DNA from: an uncultured Eubacterium sp.
GTDB taxonomy: Bacteria; Bacillota; Clostridia; Lachnospirales; Lachnospiraceae
NCBI RefSeq assembly: GCF_934295145.1
Contig: NZ_CAKRAS010000030.1
Coordinates: forward strand, 1 to 38,426
DNA length: 38,426 nucleotides
Direction: 5' to 3'
The translations under genes and the position numbers were made by a program. Below are positions 27,494 through 36,043 of this stretch, in pieces (position 1 is the first letter of the stretch; the number at the start of each line of letters is the position of its first letter). The notes beneath the pieces are model-generated. The model was not told the DNA's origin. It worked only from the letters and a program-made list of their open reading frames with translations, and made no database searches.

Positions 27494-29004
27494 TCCTTTG
27501 TGTCCTCCTGTTTCCGCAACACATCTATGATTCCTTCCACAATATCACTGGCCATCATTGCATAGTGGCCGTATTTCGGTACTGCCGCATCTCCCGCCAG
27601 TCCATGTATGTAAACACCCAGAGCTGCTGCCATCTCCGGATCGAGTTTCTGTGCCAGCAAGGCACCGAGCACACCGCTTAACACATCTCCTGCTCCGGCT
27701 GTCGCCATACCATGATTTCCACTCAGGTTTAGAAAACAAGTGCCATCTTTGCATGCTGTCACGGTCCGGGCATCCTTCAAAACAACGGTGATCTGATGCT
27801 TCTTTGCAAATTCCACTGCTGTCTGCACCAGTTCATCCTGAATCTCTGAAATCGACCGTCCCGTAAGTCGGGACATTTCACCAAGATGTGGTGTAATGAT
27901 CATCTCTGTCTCTATTTCACTCCACCATTCCGGATGTTTTGCCAGTATATTCAAAGCATCTGCATCGCACAGACACGGGATTCGCACCTGTCGGATCAGT
28001 TCATGTAACATGCGTTCTGCCAGTGCAGACTGGCCCATGCCCGGTCCTGCCACAACAACGTCCGCCCAGTATAATTGTGTTTCTACAAATTCTACCACAT
28101 CTGTCCCGTCATTGTAAACCGCCAGAACAGCCTCAGGCACCTGTTCCTGTAAAATCAGGCGATTTTCTTCTACGGTGGCTACCCGGACCAGACCACATCC
28201 CATTCTGTAAGCCGCTTTCGCCGCAAAAATTGCAGCTCCAGCCATCTGTTCGGAGCCCGCCAGTATAAGCAGTTTTCCATAGCTTCCTTTATTTGAATGG
28301 GATTTTCGTTTTGGCAAAAGCTTCAGGTCAGCCGGTTCCAGCACACACATCTGCGGCTTCAAGTCAAACAAGCTCTGCTCATCGATTCCAATATCTGCCA
28401 CCTTCAGTTCTCCAGTGTACTCCATTCCCGGATACAGAAGCTGGCCTCGTTTTGCAAATCCAAACGTTACCGTCAGGTCTGCTTCGAAAGCAATTCCAAG
28501 CACCTGACCGGTACTTCCGGATACACCGGAAGCAATATCGATAGCTGCTTTATAAGCCTTCATCTCATTCATCTGAGCCAGAATATCCGCATATTTTCCA
28601 GATACCTCCCGGCACAGGCCAATGCCAAAAATAGCGTCCGCCACCACATCCCAGTTCTGTCCAAAGGCTTCGCTGACATCGCAGAACGGTACGCCGTAAT
28701 TCTCTGCGATCTGCATCTGGCGCGCAGTCTCCGTGGTCATTTTTTCACGATTTCCAACAAAACAGATAAACACCTGATATTTTTTCAAAAACAGTAAACG
28801 CGCAACGGCAATCCCATCTCCGCCATTATTTCCCGCTCCACAGACTACAAGTACCTTGGTTTTCGGATTTGGATAACGGCTGGTGATCTCCCGTGCTGCT
28901 GTCAGAGCTGCCCGCTCCATCAGTACTGCTGAAAGCATGCCTCTGCGCTGCATGGTATTTTCATCACACTGTTTCATTTCATGACTGTCTAAGATATATT
29001 TCAT
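27490..29004 (-). CDS. nnrE-nnrD: Bifunctional NAD(P)HX epimerase/ADP-dependent NAD(P)HX dehydratase
   Basis: This repair enzyme restores damaged hydrated NAD(P)H. The N-terminal YjeF_N epimerase domain (about 1-215) carries VCGAGNNGGDGIAVARLL. The C-terminal ribokinase-like dehydratase domain (about 225-500) carries AGPGMGQS, IITPHLGEMSRLTG and the signature GNHGMATAGAGDVLSG. I set the start at 29004 (MKYILDSHEM, 504 residues), where AGAAGGG lies just upstream; the longer frame to 29055 has no SD. It is the first gene of the nnrED-alr-mazF-CBS operon. The acpS gene often seen next to it is not present here. Confidence 0.94.
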   Translation of the reverse strand: MKYILDSHEMKQCDENTMQRRGMLSAVLMERAALTAAREITSRYPNPKTKVLVVCGAGNNGGDGIAVARLLFLKKYQVFICFVGNREKMTTETARQMQIAENYGVPFCDVSEAFGQNWDVVADAIFGIGLCREVSGKYADILAQMNEMKAYKAAIDIASGVSGSTGQVLGIAFEADLTVTFGFAKRGQLLYPGMEYTGELKVADIGIDEQSLFDLKPQMCVLEPADLKLLPKRKSHSNKGSYGKLLILAGSEQMAGAAIFAAKAAYRMGCGLVRVATVEENRLILQEQVPEAVLAVYNDGTDVVEFVETQLYWADVVVAGPGMGQSALAERMLHELIRQVRIPCLCDADALNILAKHPEWWSEIETEMIITPHLGEMSRLTGRSISEIQDELVQTAVEFAKKHQITVVLKDARTVTACKDGTCFLNLSGNHGMATAGAGDVLSGVLGALLAQKLDPEMAAALGVYIHGLAGDAAVPKYGHYAMMASDIVEGIIDVLRKQEDTKE

Positions 29005-29109
29005 ACGATTTTTCCCTTCTGCCATATACTGCCTAATTGCAGAATCACGCACCAAGCCTCACGTGTGTTCGACTTGAATTTTTCACATCAGCAGTGCTCC
29101 ACAATCAGC

Positions 29110-29144
29110 AAAATGCGCTCTGTCCATAGAACAAAGCGCATTTT
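29110..29144 (-). terminator. Probable terminator after rex
   Basis: AAAATGCGCT (29110-29119) pairs with AGCGCATTTT (29135-29144), with partial pairing further inward. It lies 22 bp past the rex stop on the minus strand. The T tract on the exit side is short (TTTTGC), so efficiency may be modest. Confidence 0.6.
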
Positions 29145-29166
29145 ATAACTTCTCATTGACGTTTAT

Positions 29167-29802
29167 TTATTTCTCATCCTGTCTGCGAACAATGTTATAG
29201 GACAGTTGCATTAAGCTGTCAGACAAATGAACATTTTCTACTACTACATCATCCGGAAGTTCCAGATCCAGATGTGCAAAATTCCAAATAGCATGAATTC
29301 CGAGTTCCACAAGTTTCTCCGCTGCCTGCTCTGCTTTTTCCTTCGGCAAAGTCAGAACTGCAATATCTACACGCTGTGTTTTTAAAAACTCCGGAAGTTC
29401 ATCCATCATATGTATCTCAATACCACGGACAGATAACCCTGCCAGTGCCGGATTGACATCAAACAATCCTGTAATAACAAATCCTCTTTTTTCAAATTTA
29501 ACATAATTTGCCAGCGCCTGTCCCATGTTACCAGCTCCGACAACGATGATATTATGCTGCCTGTCAAGTCCGAGAATCTTTCCAATTTCTTCATACAAAT
29601 ACTGCACATTATAGCCGTATCCCTGTTGGCCAAATCCGCCAAAATTATTCAGATCCTGCCGAATCTGTGATGCTGTGACTTTCATACGGACACTGAGTTC
29701 ATTGGATGAAATTCTCTCTACTCCGGCATCCAGCAACTCTCCCAGATAACGATAATACCGGGGCATACGTCGTATGACAGCCTGCGAAATTTCCTTTTGC
29801 AT
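29167..29802 (-). CDS. rex: Redox-sensing transcriptional repressor Rex
   Basis: Rex senses the NADH/NAD ratio and represses fermentation and respiration genes. The N-terminal winged helix contains AVIRRMPRYYRYLGEL and RISSNELSVRMKVTASQIRQDLNNFGGFGQQGYGYNV. The Rossmann NAD-binding motif is VVGAGNMGQALANY near residue 90. The C-terminal domain-swapped helix is present. I chose 29802 as start (211 residues) to match family length, with GGAGG upstream. No obvious Rex operator of the TTGTGA-n6-TCACAA kind was noticed in the window. Confidence 0.96.
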   Translation of the reverse strand: MQKEISQAVIRRMPRYYRYLGELLDAGVERISSNELSVRMKVTASQIRQDLNNFGGFGQQGYGYNVQYLYEEIGKILGLDRQHNIIVVGAGNMGQALANYVKFEKRGFVITGLFDVNPALAGLSVRGIEIHMMDELPEFLKTQRVDIAVLTLPKEKAEQAAEKLVELGIHAIWNFAHLDLELPDDVVVENVHLSDSLMQLSYNIVRRQDEK

Positions 29803-29891
29803 TGTTCCTATACTCCTCCAAAACCATCTGCAGTTTTCTGCAGTCATCTATGGTCATTATATACACATAAATTCTTTTTGTCAATTTTTTA

Positions 29892-31811
29892 TCAATCAGA
29901 TGCCAGTTCTTCCCATTCCTCATACAACTGATCGAGCTTTTCCTGTACTTCTACCTGCTCACTGTGCAGTTTTCCCAGCTTTGCGGAATTTGTTGCCACC
30001 GCCGGATCCTGAAACTGTTCGTCAAGTGCTGCCAGCTTTTCTTCCAGAGTCTCAATGTCAGCTTCGATTTTTTTCACACGGTTCTGAATCTTACGTTTTT
30101 TCGCCTGTTCTTCCTTCTGAGACTGCCAGTCTGTCTTACCCATGGACACTTCTTCATTGTTTACTGCTGACTCTGTCTCAGAAGAGATCAGATATGCCCG
30201 CTCATTTGTTTCTTTTTTCTCCAGATAATAATCGTAGTTACCGATATAATTAACGAGACTATGCTCTGTCAAGTTCAGGATACGTGTTGCTGTCCGGTTA
30301 ATAAAATAACGATCATGGGATACAAAAAGCACGGTACCCTCATAACGGTTCAGGGCAGACTCCAGAATCTCTTTAGATGCGATATCCAAATGGTTTGTCG
30401 GCTCATCCAAGATCAGGAAGTTTGCTTCAGAAAGCATCAGCTTTGCCAGTGACAGACGGCCGCGCTCACCACCGCTCAGATCACTGACACGCTTGAATAC
30501 ATCATCCTCAGTAAACAAAAATGCCGCCAGAATGTTTCGAATACGGGTCTGTGTCAGCTTCGGATAATCATCCGCGATCTCCTCCATCAGTGTTTTTTCC
30601 ATATGGAGCACCTGCTGCTCCTGATCGTAATAACCGATTTTCACATTTGTACCAAGAGTAAAGGAACCTGCATCTGCATTCACTTTTTCATTTAAAATCT
30701 TCAAAATGGTTGTCTTTCCGGTTCCGTTCTGTCCGATCAGTGCCACGCGCTCTCCGCGCTTGATCTCAAAAGAAATATCCTGAAACAGTTTCTTATTCTC
30801 ATATGCCTTCGACAGACCTTCCACCCGCAGCACATCGTTTCCGCTGATAATAGAAGGTGTCAATGTCATATGCATCTCAGACTTTTCTTCCTGCGGTTTT
30901 TCTAAAACATCAATTTTTGCCAGCTGTTTTTCACGGCTCTCTGCACGTTTGATAGATTTCTCGCGGTTAAATGATTTCAGTTTTTCAATGACTGCTTCCT
31001 GATGCTTGATCTCACGCTGCTGATTATAATAAGCACGCAGTGCTTCCTCTCTTGCAAAAGCAGCTTTTGCTGCATAATCCGTATAATTGCCATCGTAAAC
31101 TGCAGATTTATGCATGCTGATCTCAACAACTTTCGTCACGATCCGATCCAGAAAATAACGGTCATGGGCAACGATCACAACTGCCCCTTTATAATTCAGC
31201 AAAAATGTCTCCAGCCACTGAATAGATTCGATATCCAAATGGTTTGTCGGCTCATCCAGCAGAATGATATCCGGACGCGTCACCAACAGACGTGCCAGAG
31301 ATACACGGGTTTTCTGTCCACCGGACAGTTCATTGCAGTGTTTTTCAAAATCATCCTCGGAAAATCCAAGACCTTTTAAAACCCCGGAAACCTCACTGCG
31401 GTAAGAATAACCGTCTCTTGCTTCAAACTCATGCAGCAGCTTATGATAATGTTCCATATAGGCTTCCATATCCTCTTTTGATACGGACTGCATTCCTTCT
31501 TCCAGCTCACGGATTTTCTGTTCCATATCAATGAGCTGGCGTTTTCCTTCCAGAACCGCCTCATAAATCGTCCGCTCATCTGCGATATCCTGATGCTGCG
31601 CCAGATAGCCCAGCGTCTTTCCTTTTGCAAGGGTTACCGTACCTTCATCTGCCGGCAGTTCCCCAACGATAATTTTCAACAGTGTGGATTTTCCGGCACC
31701 GTTAATTCCTACAATCGCCACTTTTTCCTGATCTTCCACATGAAAACTCACATTTCGGATCACCGGATCCACACCAAATGATTTACTGATATTTTGACAT
31801 GCTAAAATCAT
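29892..31811 (-). CDS. ABC-F family ATPase (ribosome-associated)
   Basis: It has two ABC domains in one chain, with no membrane segments. The first has GINGAGKST (35-43) and signature LSGGQKTRVSLARLL; the second has GQNGTGKTT and LSGGERGRLSLAKLM. Both have DEPTNHLD Walker B sequences, an ABC-F hallmark. A basic interdomain linker (FNREKSIKRAESREKQLAKI) could reach the ribosomal P/E-site tRNA. The C-terminal coiled coil is present (about 565-635). ABC-F proteins act in translation or protect ribosomes from antibiotics; which applies is unclear here. I set the start at 31811 (MILACQNISKSFG, 639 residues), where GTGAGGAAG lies upstream. A longer frame to 31958 runs through a hairpin. Confidence 0.93.
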   Translation of the reverse strand: MILACQNISKSFGVDPVIRNVSFHVEDQEKVAIVGINGAGKSTLLKIIVGELPADEGTVTLAKGKTLGYLAQHQDIADERTIYEAVLEGKRQLIDMEQKIRELEEGMQSVSKEDMEAYMEHYHKLLHEFEARDGYSYRSEVSGVLKGLGFSEDDFEKHCNELSGGQKTRVSLARLLVTRPDIILLDEPTNHLDIESIQWLETFLLNYKGAVVIVAHDRYFLDRIVTKVVEISMHKSAVYDGNYTDYAAKAAFAREEALRAYYNQQREIKHQEAVIEKLKSFNREKSIKRAESREKQLAKIDVLEKPQEEKSEMHMTLTPSIISGNDVLRVEGLSKAYENKKLFQDISFEIKRGERVALIGQNGTGKTTILKILNEKVNADAGSFTLGTNVKIGYYDQEQQVLHMEKTLMEEIADDYPKLTQTRIRNILAAFLFTEDDVFKRVSDLSGGERGRLSLAKLMLSEANFLILDEPTNHLDIASKEILESALNRYEGTVLFVSHDRYFINRTATRILNLTEHSLVNYIGNYDYYLEKKETNERAYLISSETESAVNNEEVSMGKTDWQSQKEEQAKKRKIQNRVKKIEADIETLEEKLAALDEQFQDPAVATNSAKLGKLHSEQVEVQEKLDQLYEEWEELASD

Positions 31812-31829
31812 ATGTTTCTTCCTCACCTT

Positions 31830-31860
31830 AAAAATGGAATCCTGCAGATCGCAGGATTCC
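31830..31860 (-). promoter_or_regulatory. Terminator-like hairpin just before the ABC-F start, possible attenuator
   Basis: GGAATCCTGC (31836-31845) pairs perfectly with GCAGGATTCC (31851-31860) around a five-base loop. On the minus strand it is followed by ATTTTT and then AAGGTGAGGAAG and the ATG of the ABC-F gene. It may be the delayed terminator of icd, or a transcription attenuator for the ABC-F gene like those known for antibiotic-induced ABC-F genes. Confidence 0.6.
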
Positions 31861-32011
31861 TGTGTTTCTTTTTTCTTCGAATAAATATTCCTTCCTGTCA
31901 GATAAATTTCACTCTTTTTGTTTTCATCTGACTCAGAATCATTATCCATATTTGGCAAATTGCAAAATCAACGGATAAACTAACACTGTGCTTTTTCATA
32001 CACACTCATAC

Positions 32012-33223
32012 TTATGCGTACATTTTCTCCAGTGTTTTTCGAATTGCTTTGATAAAATCAAGGCTGTTTAATACAACCGGGTTCTCTAATTCTGTAATTA
32101 ATGCCAAGTCTTTTGTCATTTTACCAGATTCTATTGTATCAATACAAGCTTTTTCCAGATTATCTGCAAATTTTACTAATTCCGGCAGATTGTCAAGTTC
32201 GCCACGTTTGCGTAATGCACCCGTCCATGCAAAAATAGTTGCTACGGAGTTGGTGGAAGTCTCCTCACCGGCCAGATGTTTGTAATAGTGTCTCATAACA
32301 GTTCCGTGAGCAGCCTCATACTCGTATACGCCGCTTGGGGAAACCAGTACAGAAGTCATCATAGCCAGAGATCCGCATGCGGAGGAGATCATATCACTCA
32401 TAACATCGCCATCATAGTTTTTGCAGGCCCAGATAAATCCGCCCTCAGCTTTCATAACACGGGCTACCGCATCATCGATCAGTGTGTAGAAATACTCAAT
32501 GCCTGCTGCCTCAAATTTTTCTTTATATTCTGCATCATAGATATCCTGGAAAATATCTTTGAATGTGTGGTCATATTTTTTTGAAATCGTATCTTTTGTT
32601 GCAAACCAAAGATCCTGTTTCATATCCAGTGCATAGTTGAAACAGCTTCTTGCAAAACTCTCGATGGATTTGCAAATATTGTGCTGTCCCTGAACCACAC
32701 CTGCACCTGTAAAATTATGTACTAATTCTCTTACTTCTGTACCATCTTCTGCAGTGTAAACCAGTTCTACCTTTCCCGGACCCGGAATTTTCATTTCAGA
32801 AGCTTTGTATACATCACCGTAAGCATGACGGGCAATGGTGATCGGTTTTTTCCAGTTCTTTACACATGGATCAATGCCTTTCACCTTGATCGGTGTACGG
32901 AATACCGTTCCATCCAGAATTGCACGGATGGTTCCGTTCGGGCTCTTCCACATTTCTTTTAAGTTATACTCTTTTACACGGGCAGCGTTTGGTGTGATAG
33001 TTGCACATTTTACAGCTACGCCGTATTTCTGTGTGGCATAAGCAGAATCAAAGGTTACTTTGTCATCTGTCTCATTTCTGTACTCCAGTCCCAGGTCATA
33101 ATACTCTGTCTTCAGGTCTACAAACGGAAGTAATAACTCGTCTTTGATATACTGCCAGAGGATTCTGGTCATTTCATCTCCGTCCATCTCAACTAAAGGT
33201 GTTGTCATTTTAATTTTTTCCAT
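32012..33223 (-). CDS. icd: NADP-dependent isocitrate dehydrogenase (eukaryote-like dimer type)
   Basis: This enzyme oxidatively decarboxylates isocitrate to 2-oxoglutarate. It starts MEKIKMTTPLVEMDGDEMTRILW, typical of the dimeric NADP type found in eukaryotes and some clostridia. It carries YDLGLEYRNETDD, the substrate segment WKSPNGTIRAILDGTVFR, and the NADP-binding AAHGTVMRHYYKHLAGEETSTNSVATIFAW. I chose 33223 (403 residues) with GGAGG upstream; the longer frame to 33319 reaches into the regulator gene. It is the third gene of an operon with a Re-citrate synthase-type protein and a GntR regulator. Aconitase, needed between the two enzymes, is not in the window. Confidence 0.95.
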   Translation of the reverse strand: MEKIKMTTPLVEMDGDEMTRILWQYIKDELLLPFVDLKTEYYDLGLEYRNETDDKVTFDSAYATQKYGVAVKCATITPNAARVKEYNLKEMWKSPNGTIRAILDGTVFRTPIKVKGIDPCVKNWKKPITIARHAYGDVYKASEMKIPGPGKVELVYTAEDGTEVRELVHNFTGAGVVQGQHNICKSIESFARSCFNYALDMKQDLWFATKDTISKKYDHTFKDIFQDIYDAEYKEKFEAAGIEYFYTLIDDAVARVMKAEGGFIWACKNYDGDVMSDMISSACGSLAMMTSVLVSPSGVYEYEAAHGTVMRHYYKHLAGEETSTNSVATIFAWTGALRKRGELDNLPELVKFADNLEKACIDTIESGKMTKDLALITELENPVVLNSLDFIKAIRKTLEKMYA

Positions 33224-33242
33224 GGTAATTATCCTCCAATCC

Positions 33243-33932
33243 TTAATTCCTGTTGCTCTCGTTTTCTTTTTGGGATTCCTGCAGCAGATTGTCCCAGCCA
33301 CAGTGATCAATATTTTCAATGGTTCTCATAATGTGCTGATTTGCCAGCATCTGTGCTTTCTCCGGATCGTGGTCATGAATCGCCTGGGCGATCATGCGAT
33401 GCTCGTCATTTGATTTTTCAGAACGCTCTTTTGATTTCAATGTCATCCTGCGCACCCGCTGCACATAATTATGAAAATCTGTCAGAACTCCTGCCAGCAC
33501 CTTGCTTCCAGATGCCTGATACAATGTCTCATGAAACTTATTATCCAATTCAAATACCTGACTGCTATGTCCCTTCGACACATGAAACTCTGTCAGATAT
33601 ACAATTTCTTCCAGTTCCTCAATCTGCTCCGGAGTAGCTTTTTTTGCTGCCCACTTAGCACACAAGCCTTCCATCACAGACCGTATCTCATAAATATCGT
33701 TCAGATCTTCTTTGGAAAATCCGGTGACATGCGCTCCCTTATTCGGCGTGATCGTGACAAGTCCCTGAAGTTCCAGCTGACGCAGTGCCTCGCGCACCGG
33801 TGTCCGGCTTACCCCCAACTCATCACCTATCGTTTTTTCCTTCAGTTCCTCATCCACTGCATATTTTCCGGATAAAATATCCTCCTGAAGTTTATGAAAT
33901 ACTTTCTCACTGAGCGAATGGTTATCTCCCAT
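33243..33932 (-). CDS. GntR family (FadR/FCD subfamily) transcriptional regulator
   Basis: This 229-residue protein has an N-terminal winged helix (about 5-70; TIGDELGVSRTPVREALRQLELQGLV) and a C-terminal all-helical FCD ligand domain (about 80-220). It carries the FCD-type acid/His pattern DNKFHETLYQASGS and a later H-x-x-I-A-Q-A-I-H segment. The start at 33932 has AGGGGGC upstream and avoids overlap with the preceding gene. It lies between the citrate synthase-type gene and icd, so it very likely controls this operon and itself. Its probable operator (three TTGTATGCAA-like sites) lies at the promoter. The effector is unknown; a tricarboxylate or 2-oxo acid is a reasonable guess. Confidence 0.92.
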   Translation of the reverse strand: MGDNHSLSEKVFHKLQEDILSGKYAVDEELKEKTIGDELGVSRTPVREALRQLELQGLVTITPNKGAHVTGFSKEDLNDIYEIRSVMEGLCAKWAAKKATPEQIEELEEIVYLTEFHVSKGHSSQVFELDNKFHETLYQASGSKVLAGVLTDFHNYVQRVRRMTLKSKERSEKSNDEHRMIAQAIHDHDPEKAQMLANQHIMRTIENIDHCGWDNLLQESQKENESNRN

Positions 33933-33949
33933 CCTGTTTTGCCCCCTTG

Positions 33950-35332
33950 TTATAATATAATCCCCAGCTCCTGACAACACTCTGTAATTTTTACAACCAA
34001 CTCGTTATCTGTCAGAACCGTTACACGGCCTTCGTCATACTGCTCATCAACCCAGTCTTTCAGTTTGTGAACCAGTTCGGAGTTTTTGTCCAGATGGCGC
34101 TCCTGCGGCAGTCTGTAGTAGCTGTTGATCCAGTGTGCGATTCCAGCCAGACCGGAAGTATTGGAAATAGATACCAGTGCCGGTCTCTTCAAGAATTTTT
34201 CTGTATCAAAAATATTGTAAATCTCTTCGTTTTTCAGCAGTCCGTCTGCATGGATTCCGGCTCTTGTTACGTTGAAATTCTTGCCGGCAAACGGTGTTCT
34301 GCTCGGAAGTGTGTAATCCAGCTCTTTTTCAAAATAATCAACCAGATCTGTGATAACTGTCGTATCCATGCCATCCAGTGTTCCCTTCAGCTGTGCATAC
34401 TCAAATACCATAGCTTCCAGCGGTGTGTTACCGGTACGCTCTCCGATACCAAACAGAGAACAGTTGACACCGCAGGCACCGTACAGCCATGCTGTGGTAG
34501 AGTTTGTAACTGCCTTGTAAAAATCGTTGTGACCATGCCACTCGATCAGTTCAGACGGCACACCAGCATGGGTTGTCAGACCATAAATGATACCAGGTAC
34601 ACTTCGCGGAATAACGGCACCCGGGAAGTTTACGCCATATCCCATGGTATCGCAGGCACGCACTTTAATCGGAATCTTGTACTCATCCATCAGTTTCATC
34701 AGCTCCACACAGAATGGAATAACGAAACCATAAATATCAGATCTTGTGATATCTTCTAAGTGGCAACGTGGGCTGATACCTGTCTCCAGGCACTCACGAA
34801 TGACACTTAAGTAGTGGTTCATGGCCTCACGTCTGGTCATTTTCATTTTATAGAAAATATGATAATCGGAACAACTTACCAGAACACCAGTCTCACGCAG
34901 TCCGATGTCTTTTACTAATTCAAAATCCTGCTTGCTCGCACGGATCCAGCTTGTAACTTCCGGGAACTTATATCCACGTTCCATACATTTGTAAACTGCA
35001 TCACGGTCTTTCTTGCTGTACAGGAAAAATTCACTCTGGCGGATGATTCCTTTCGGTCCGCCCAGTTTGTGCAAATAATCGTAAATAGTTACAATCTGAT
35101 CCGTAGTGTACGGAGCTCTTGACTGTTGTCCGTCACGAAATGTAGTATCTGTAATCCAGATATCGTCCGGCATGTTGTGCGGTACGATTCGGTCATTGAA
35201 CGCAATTTTCGGAATCTCTTCATATGGGAACAGATTTCTAAATGTATTTGGTTCATCTACATCCACCAGCTGATAAAAATGCTCTTCCAACTGCAACAGA
35301 TTATTATGCTTATTCATTACTACTTTACGCAT
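33950..35332 (-). CDS. Re-citrate synthase-type HMGL-family protein
   Basis: This 460-residue Claisen-condensing enzyme belongs to the isopropylmalate/homocitrate synthase superfamily. It shows the metal/catalytic TTFRDGQQS (64-71) and the HGHND metal site (266-270). Length and context match the Re-type citrate synthases described from clostridia, which make citrate from oxaloacetate and acetyl-CoA independently of the usual Si-type GltA fold. Homocitrate synthase is the alternative, but the downstream isocitrate dehydrogenase favours citrate. The start has GAGGAG eight bases upstream. It leads the operon, so the set makes 2-oxoglutarate for glutamate. Confidence 0.9.
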   Translation of the reverse strand: MRKVVMNKHNNLLQLEEHFYQLVDVDEPNTFRNLFPYEEIPKIAFNDRIVPHNMPDDIWITDTTFRDGQQSRAPYTTDQIVTIYDYLHKLGGPKGIIRQSEFFLYSKKDRDAVYKCMERGYKFPEVTSWIRASKQDFELVKDIGLRETGVLVSCSDYHIFYKMKMTRREAMNHYLSVIRECLETGISPRCHLEDITRSDIYGFVIPFCVELMKLMDEYKIPIKVRACDTMGYGVNFPGAVIPRSVPGIIYGLTTHAGVPSELIEWHGHNDFYKAVTNSTTAWLYGACGVNCSLFGIGERTGNTPLEAMVFEYAQLKGTLDGMDTTVITDLVDYFEKELDYTLPSRTPFAGKNFNVTRAGIHADGLLKNEEIYNIFDTEKFLKRPALVSISNTSGLAGIAHWINSYYRLPQERHLDKNSELVHKLKDWVDEQYDEGRVTVLTDNELVVKITECCQELGIIL

Positions 35333-35362
35333 GTTATTCGCTCCTCACCTTATATACATACT

Positions 35363-35409
35363 CGTATACAATCTATCAGATTGTATGCAATCAATCTCAT
35401 TGCATACAA
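35363..35409. promoter_or_regulatory. Triple GntR/FCD operator upstream of the Re-citrate synthase operon
   Basis: Three related sites are visible: CGTATACAATC (35363-35373), TTGTATGCAAT (35381-35391) and ATTGCATACAA (35399-35409). The last two form a perfect 11-bp inverted repeat with a 7-base spacer, and each is itself near-palindromic. ATACAATC and GATTGTAT (35366-35373 and 35379-35386) form a further perfect pair. The sites start at the -10 and run downstream, so binding would block transcription. Confidence 0.8.
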
Positions 35410-35437
35410 TAATACATACATGTTTTCACTTTGTCAA
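35409..35437 (-). promoter_or_regulatory. Sigma-A promoter of the citrate/2-oxoglutarate operon
   Basis: On the minus strand TTGACA (35437-35432), a 17-base spacer and TATTAT (35414-35409) make a near-consensus promoter. The -10 abuts the operator cluster. The 5' leader to the ATG at 35332 would be about 70 bases. Confidence 0.85.
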
Positions 35438-35542
35438 GTTAAAGTGTAAAAAAATGAACATATTTTTCGGGATTTTTTCAGGAAACACTGACAAGCCGCA
35501 TACATACTATGAATTGTAAATAAAAATCTGGAGGCTATCAAC

Positions 35543-35776
35543 ATGAGTGATTTAGCTGCTACAAACTGTGGATGCTCTAACGACAACGGATGCGGATGTA
35601 ACAACATCATCTGGATTATCTTGCTTCTGTGCTGCTGCGGCGGATGTGGTGGAAACGGCAACGGCTCTTTCCTTGGTGGAAATGGCTGCAGTGAAGCAAT
35701 CTGGATCATCCTGCTTCTGTGCTGCTGTGGTGGATGCGGCGGAAACAACAACGGAAACGGCTGTGGCTGCTTCTAA
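35543..35776 (+). CDS. Chorion-like high-cysteine, high-glycine small protein with internal duplication
   Basis: This 77-residue protein has 15 cysteines. The exact 14-residue block WIILLLCCCGGCGG occurs twice, at 24-37 and 54-67, thirty residues apart. Each is flanked by Gly/Asn/Cys-rich stretches, and the protein ends in GCGCF. The two copies differ at several third-codon positions, so the protein repeat is held by selection rather than being a fresh DNA duplication. GGAGG precedes the ATG. It resembles the class called chorion class high-cysteine proteins in Lachnospiraceae. The hydrophobic ILLLCCC blocks could insert in or coat a membrane or spore surface; function is unknown. Confidence 0.8.
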   Translation: MSDLAATNCGCSNDNGCGCNNIIWIILLLCCCGGCGGNGNGSFLGGNGCSEAIWIILLLCCCGGCGGNNNGNGCGCF

Positions 35777-35815
35777 GTGAAAATTGACTCCAACTACACA
35801 TCTTGGTACGACGAA

Positions 35816-35850
35816 AACCGGGGGCTGTGATGCCTCCGGTTCTTTCTGTC
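35816..35850 (+). terminator. Probable terminator after the cysteine-rich gene
   Basis: AACCGGGGGC (35816-35825) pairs with GCCTCCGGTT (35832-35841) with one G-U pair and a six-base loop. It is followed by the pyrimidine-rich CTTTCTGTCTCTTCTT. It lies 40 bp after the stop on the plus strand. Confidence 0.7.
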
Positions 35851-35887
35851 TCTTCTTAATATATGAAATCAATTTTAGCTAATACTG

Positions 35888-36043
35888 TTAGGATTTATTT
35901 TTCTGTTTTCTTCCTTCGTGCGGTTGTTCAAAACGTTTGCTCTGCCACTCCATCTCCTTCTGCCGTTCCCTTTCTTCCTTTTTTCGCAGGCAGTCTTCAT
36001 CTATTTCATAAACACTTTTACCGTCATAGACTAATTTTCCCAT
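35888..36043 (-). CDS. Small charged protein, 51 residues, unknown function
   Basis: This short minus-strand gene has ATG at 36043 with GGAGG nine bases upstream and TAA at 35888-35890. It begins MGKLVYDGKSVYEIDEDC, a small beta-like start, then becomes a highly charged helix (LRKKEERERQKEMEWQSKRFEQ) and ends in a basic tail. The strong SD, clear composition and position in an otherwise empty gap support a real gene. It has no recognisable domain. The opposite strand frame there has no SD and is taken as a shadow. Confidence 0.72.
   Translation of the reverse strand: MGKLVYDGKSVYEIDEDCLRKKEERERQKEMEWQSKRFEQPHEGRKQKNKS

Noticed and set aside
33933..33980. Longer N-terminus for the GntR regulator
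   Set aside because: The extension would overlap the end of the citrate synthase-type gene, and the AGGGGGC SD points to the start at 33932.
35495..35510. CATACATA upstream of the cysteine-rich gene as a sigma-E or sigma-K -10
   Set aside because: No matching -35 at the right distance was found.
35434..35872. Two minus-strand frames opposite the cysteine-rich gene
   Set aside because: Pro/His- or Ala/Val-rich repeats are the mirror of the Gly/Cys codon repeats; there is no SD.
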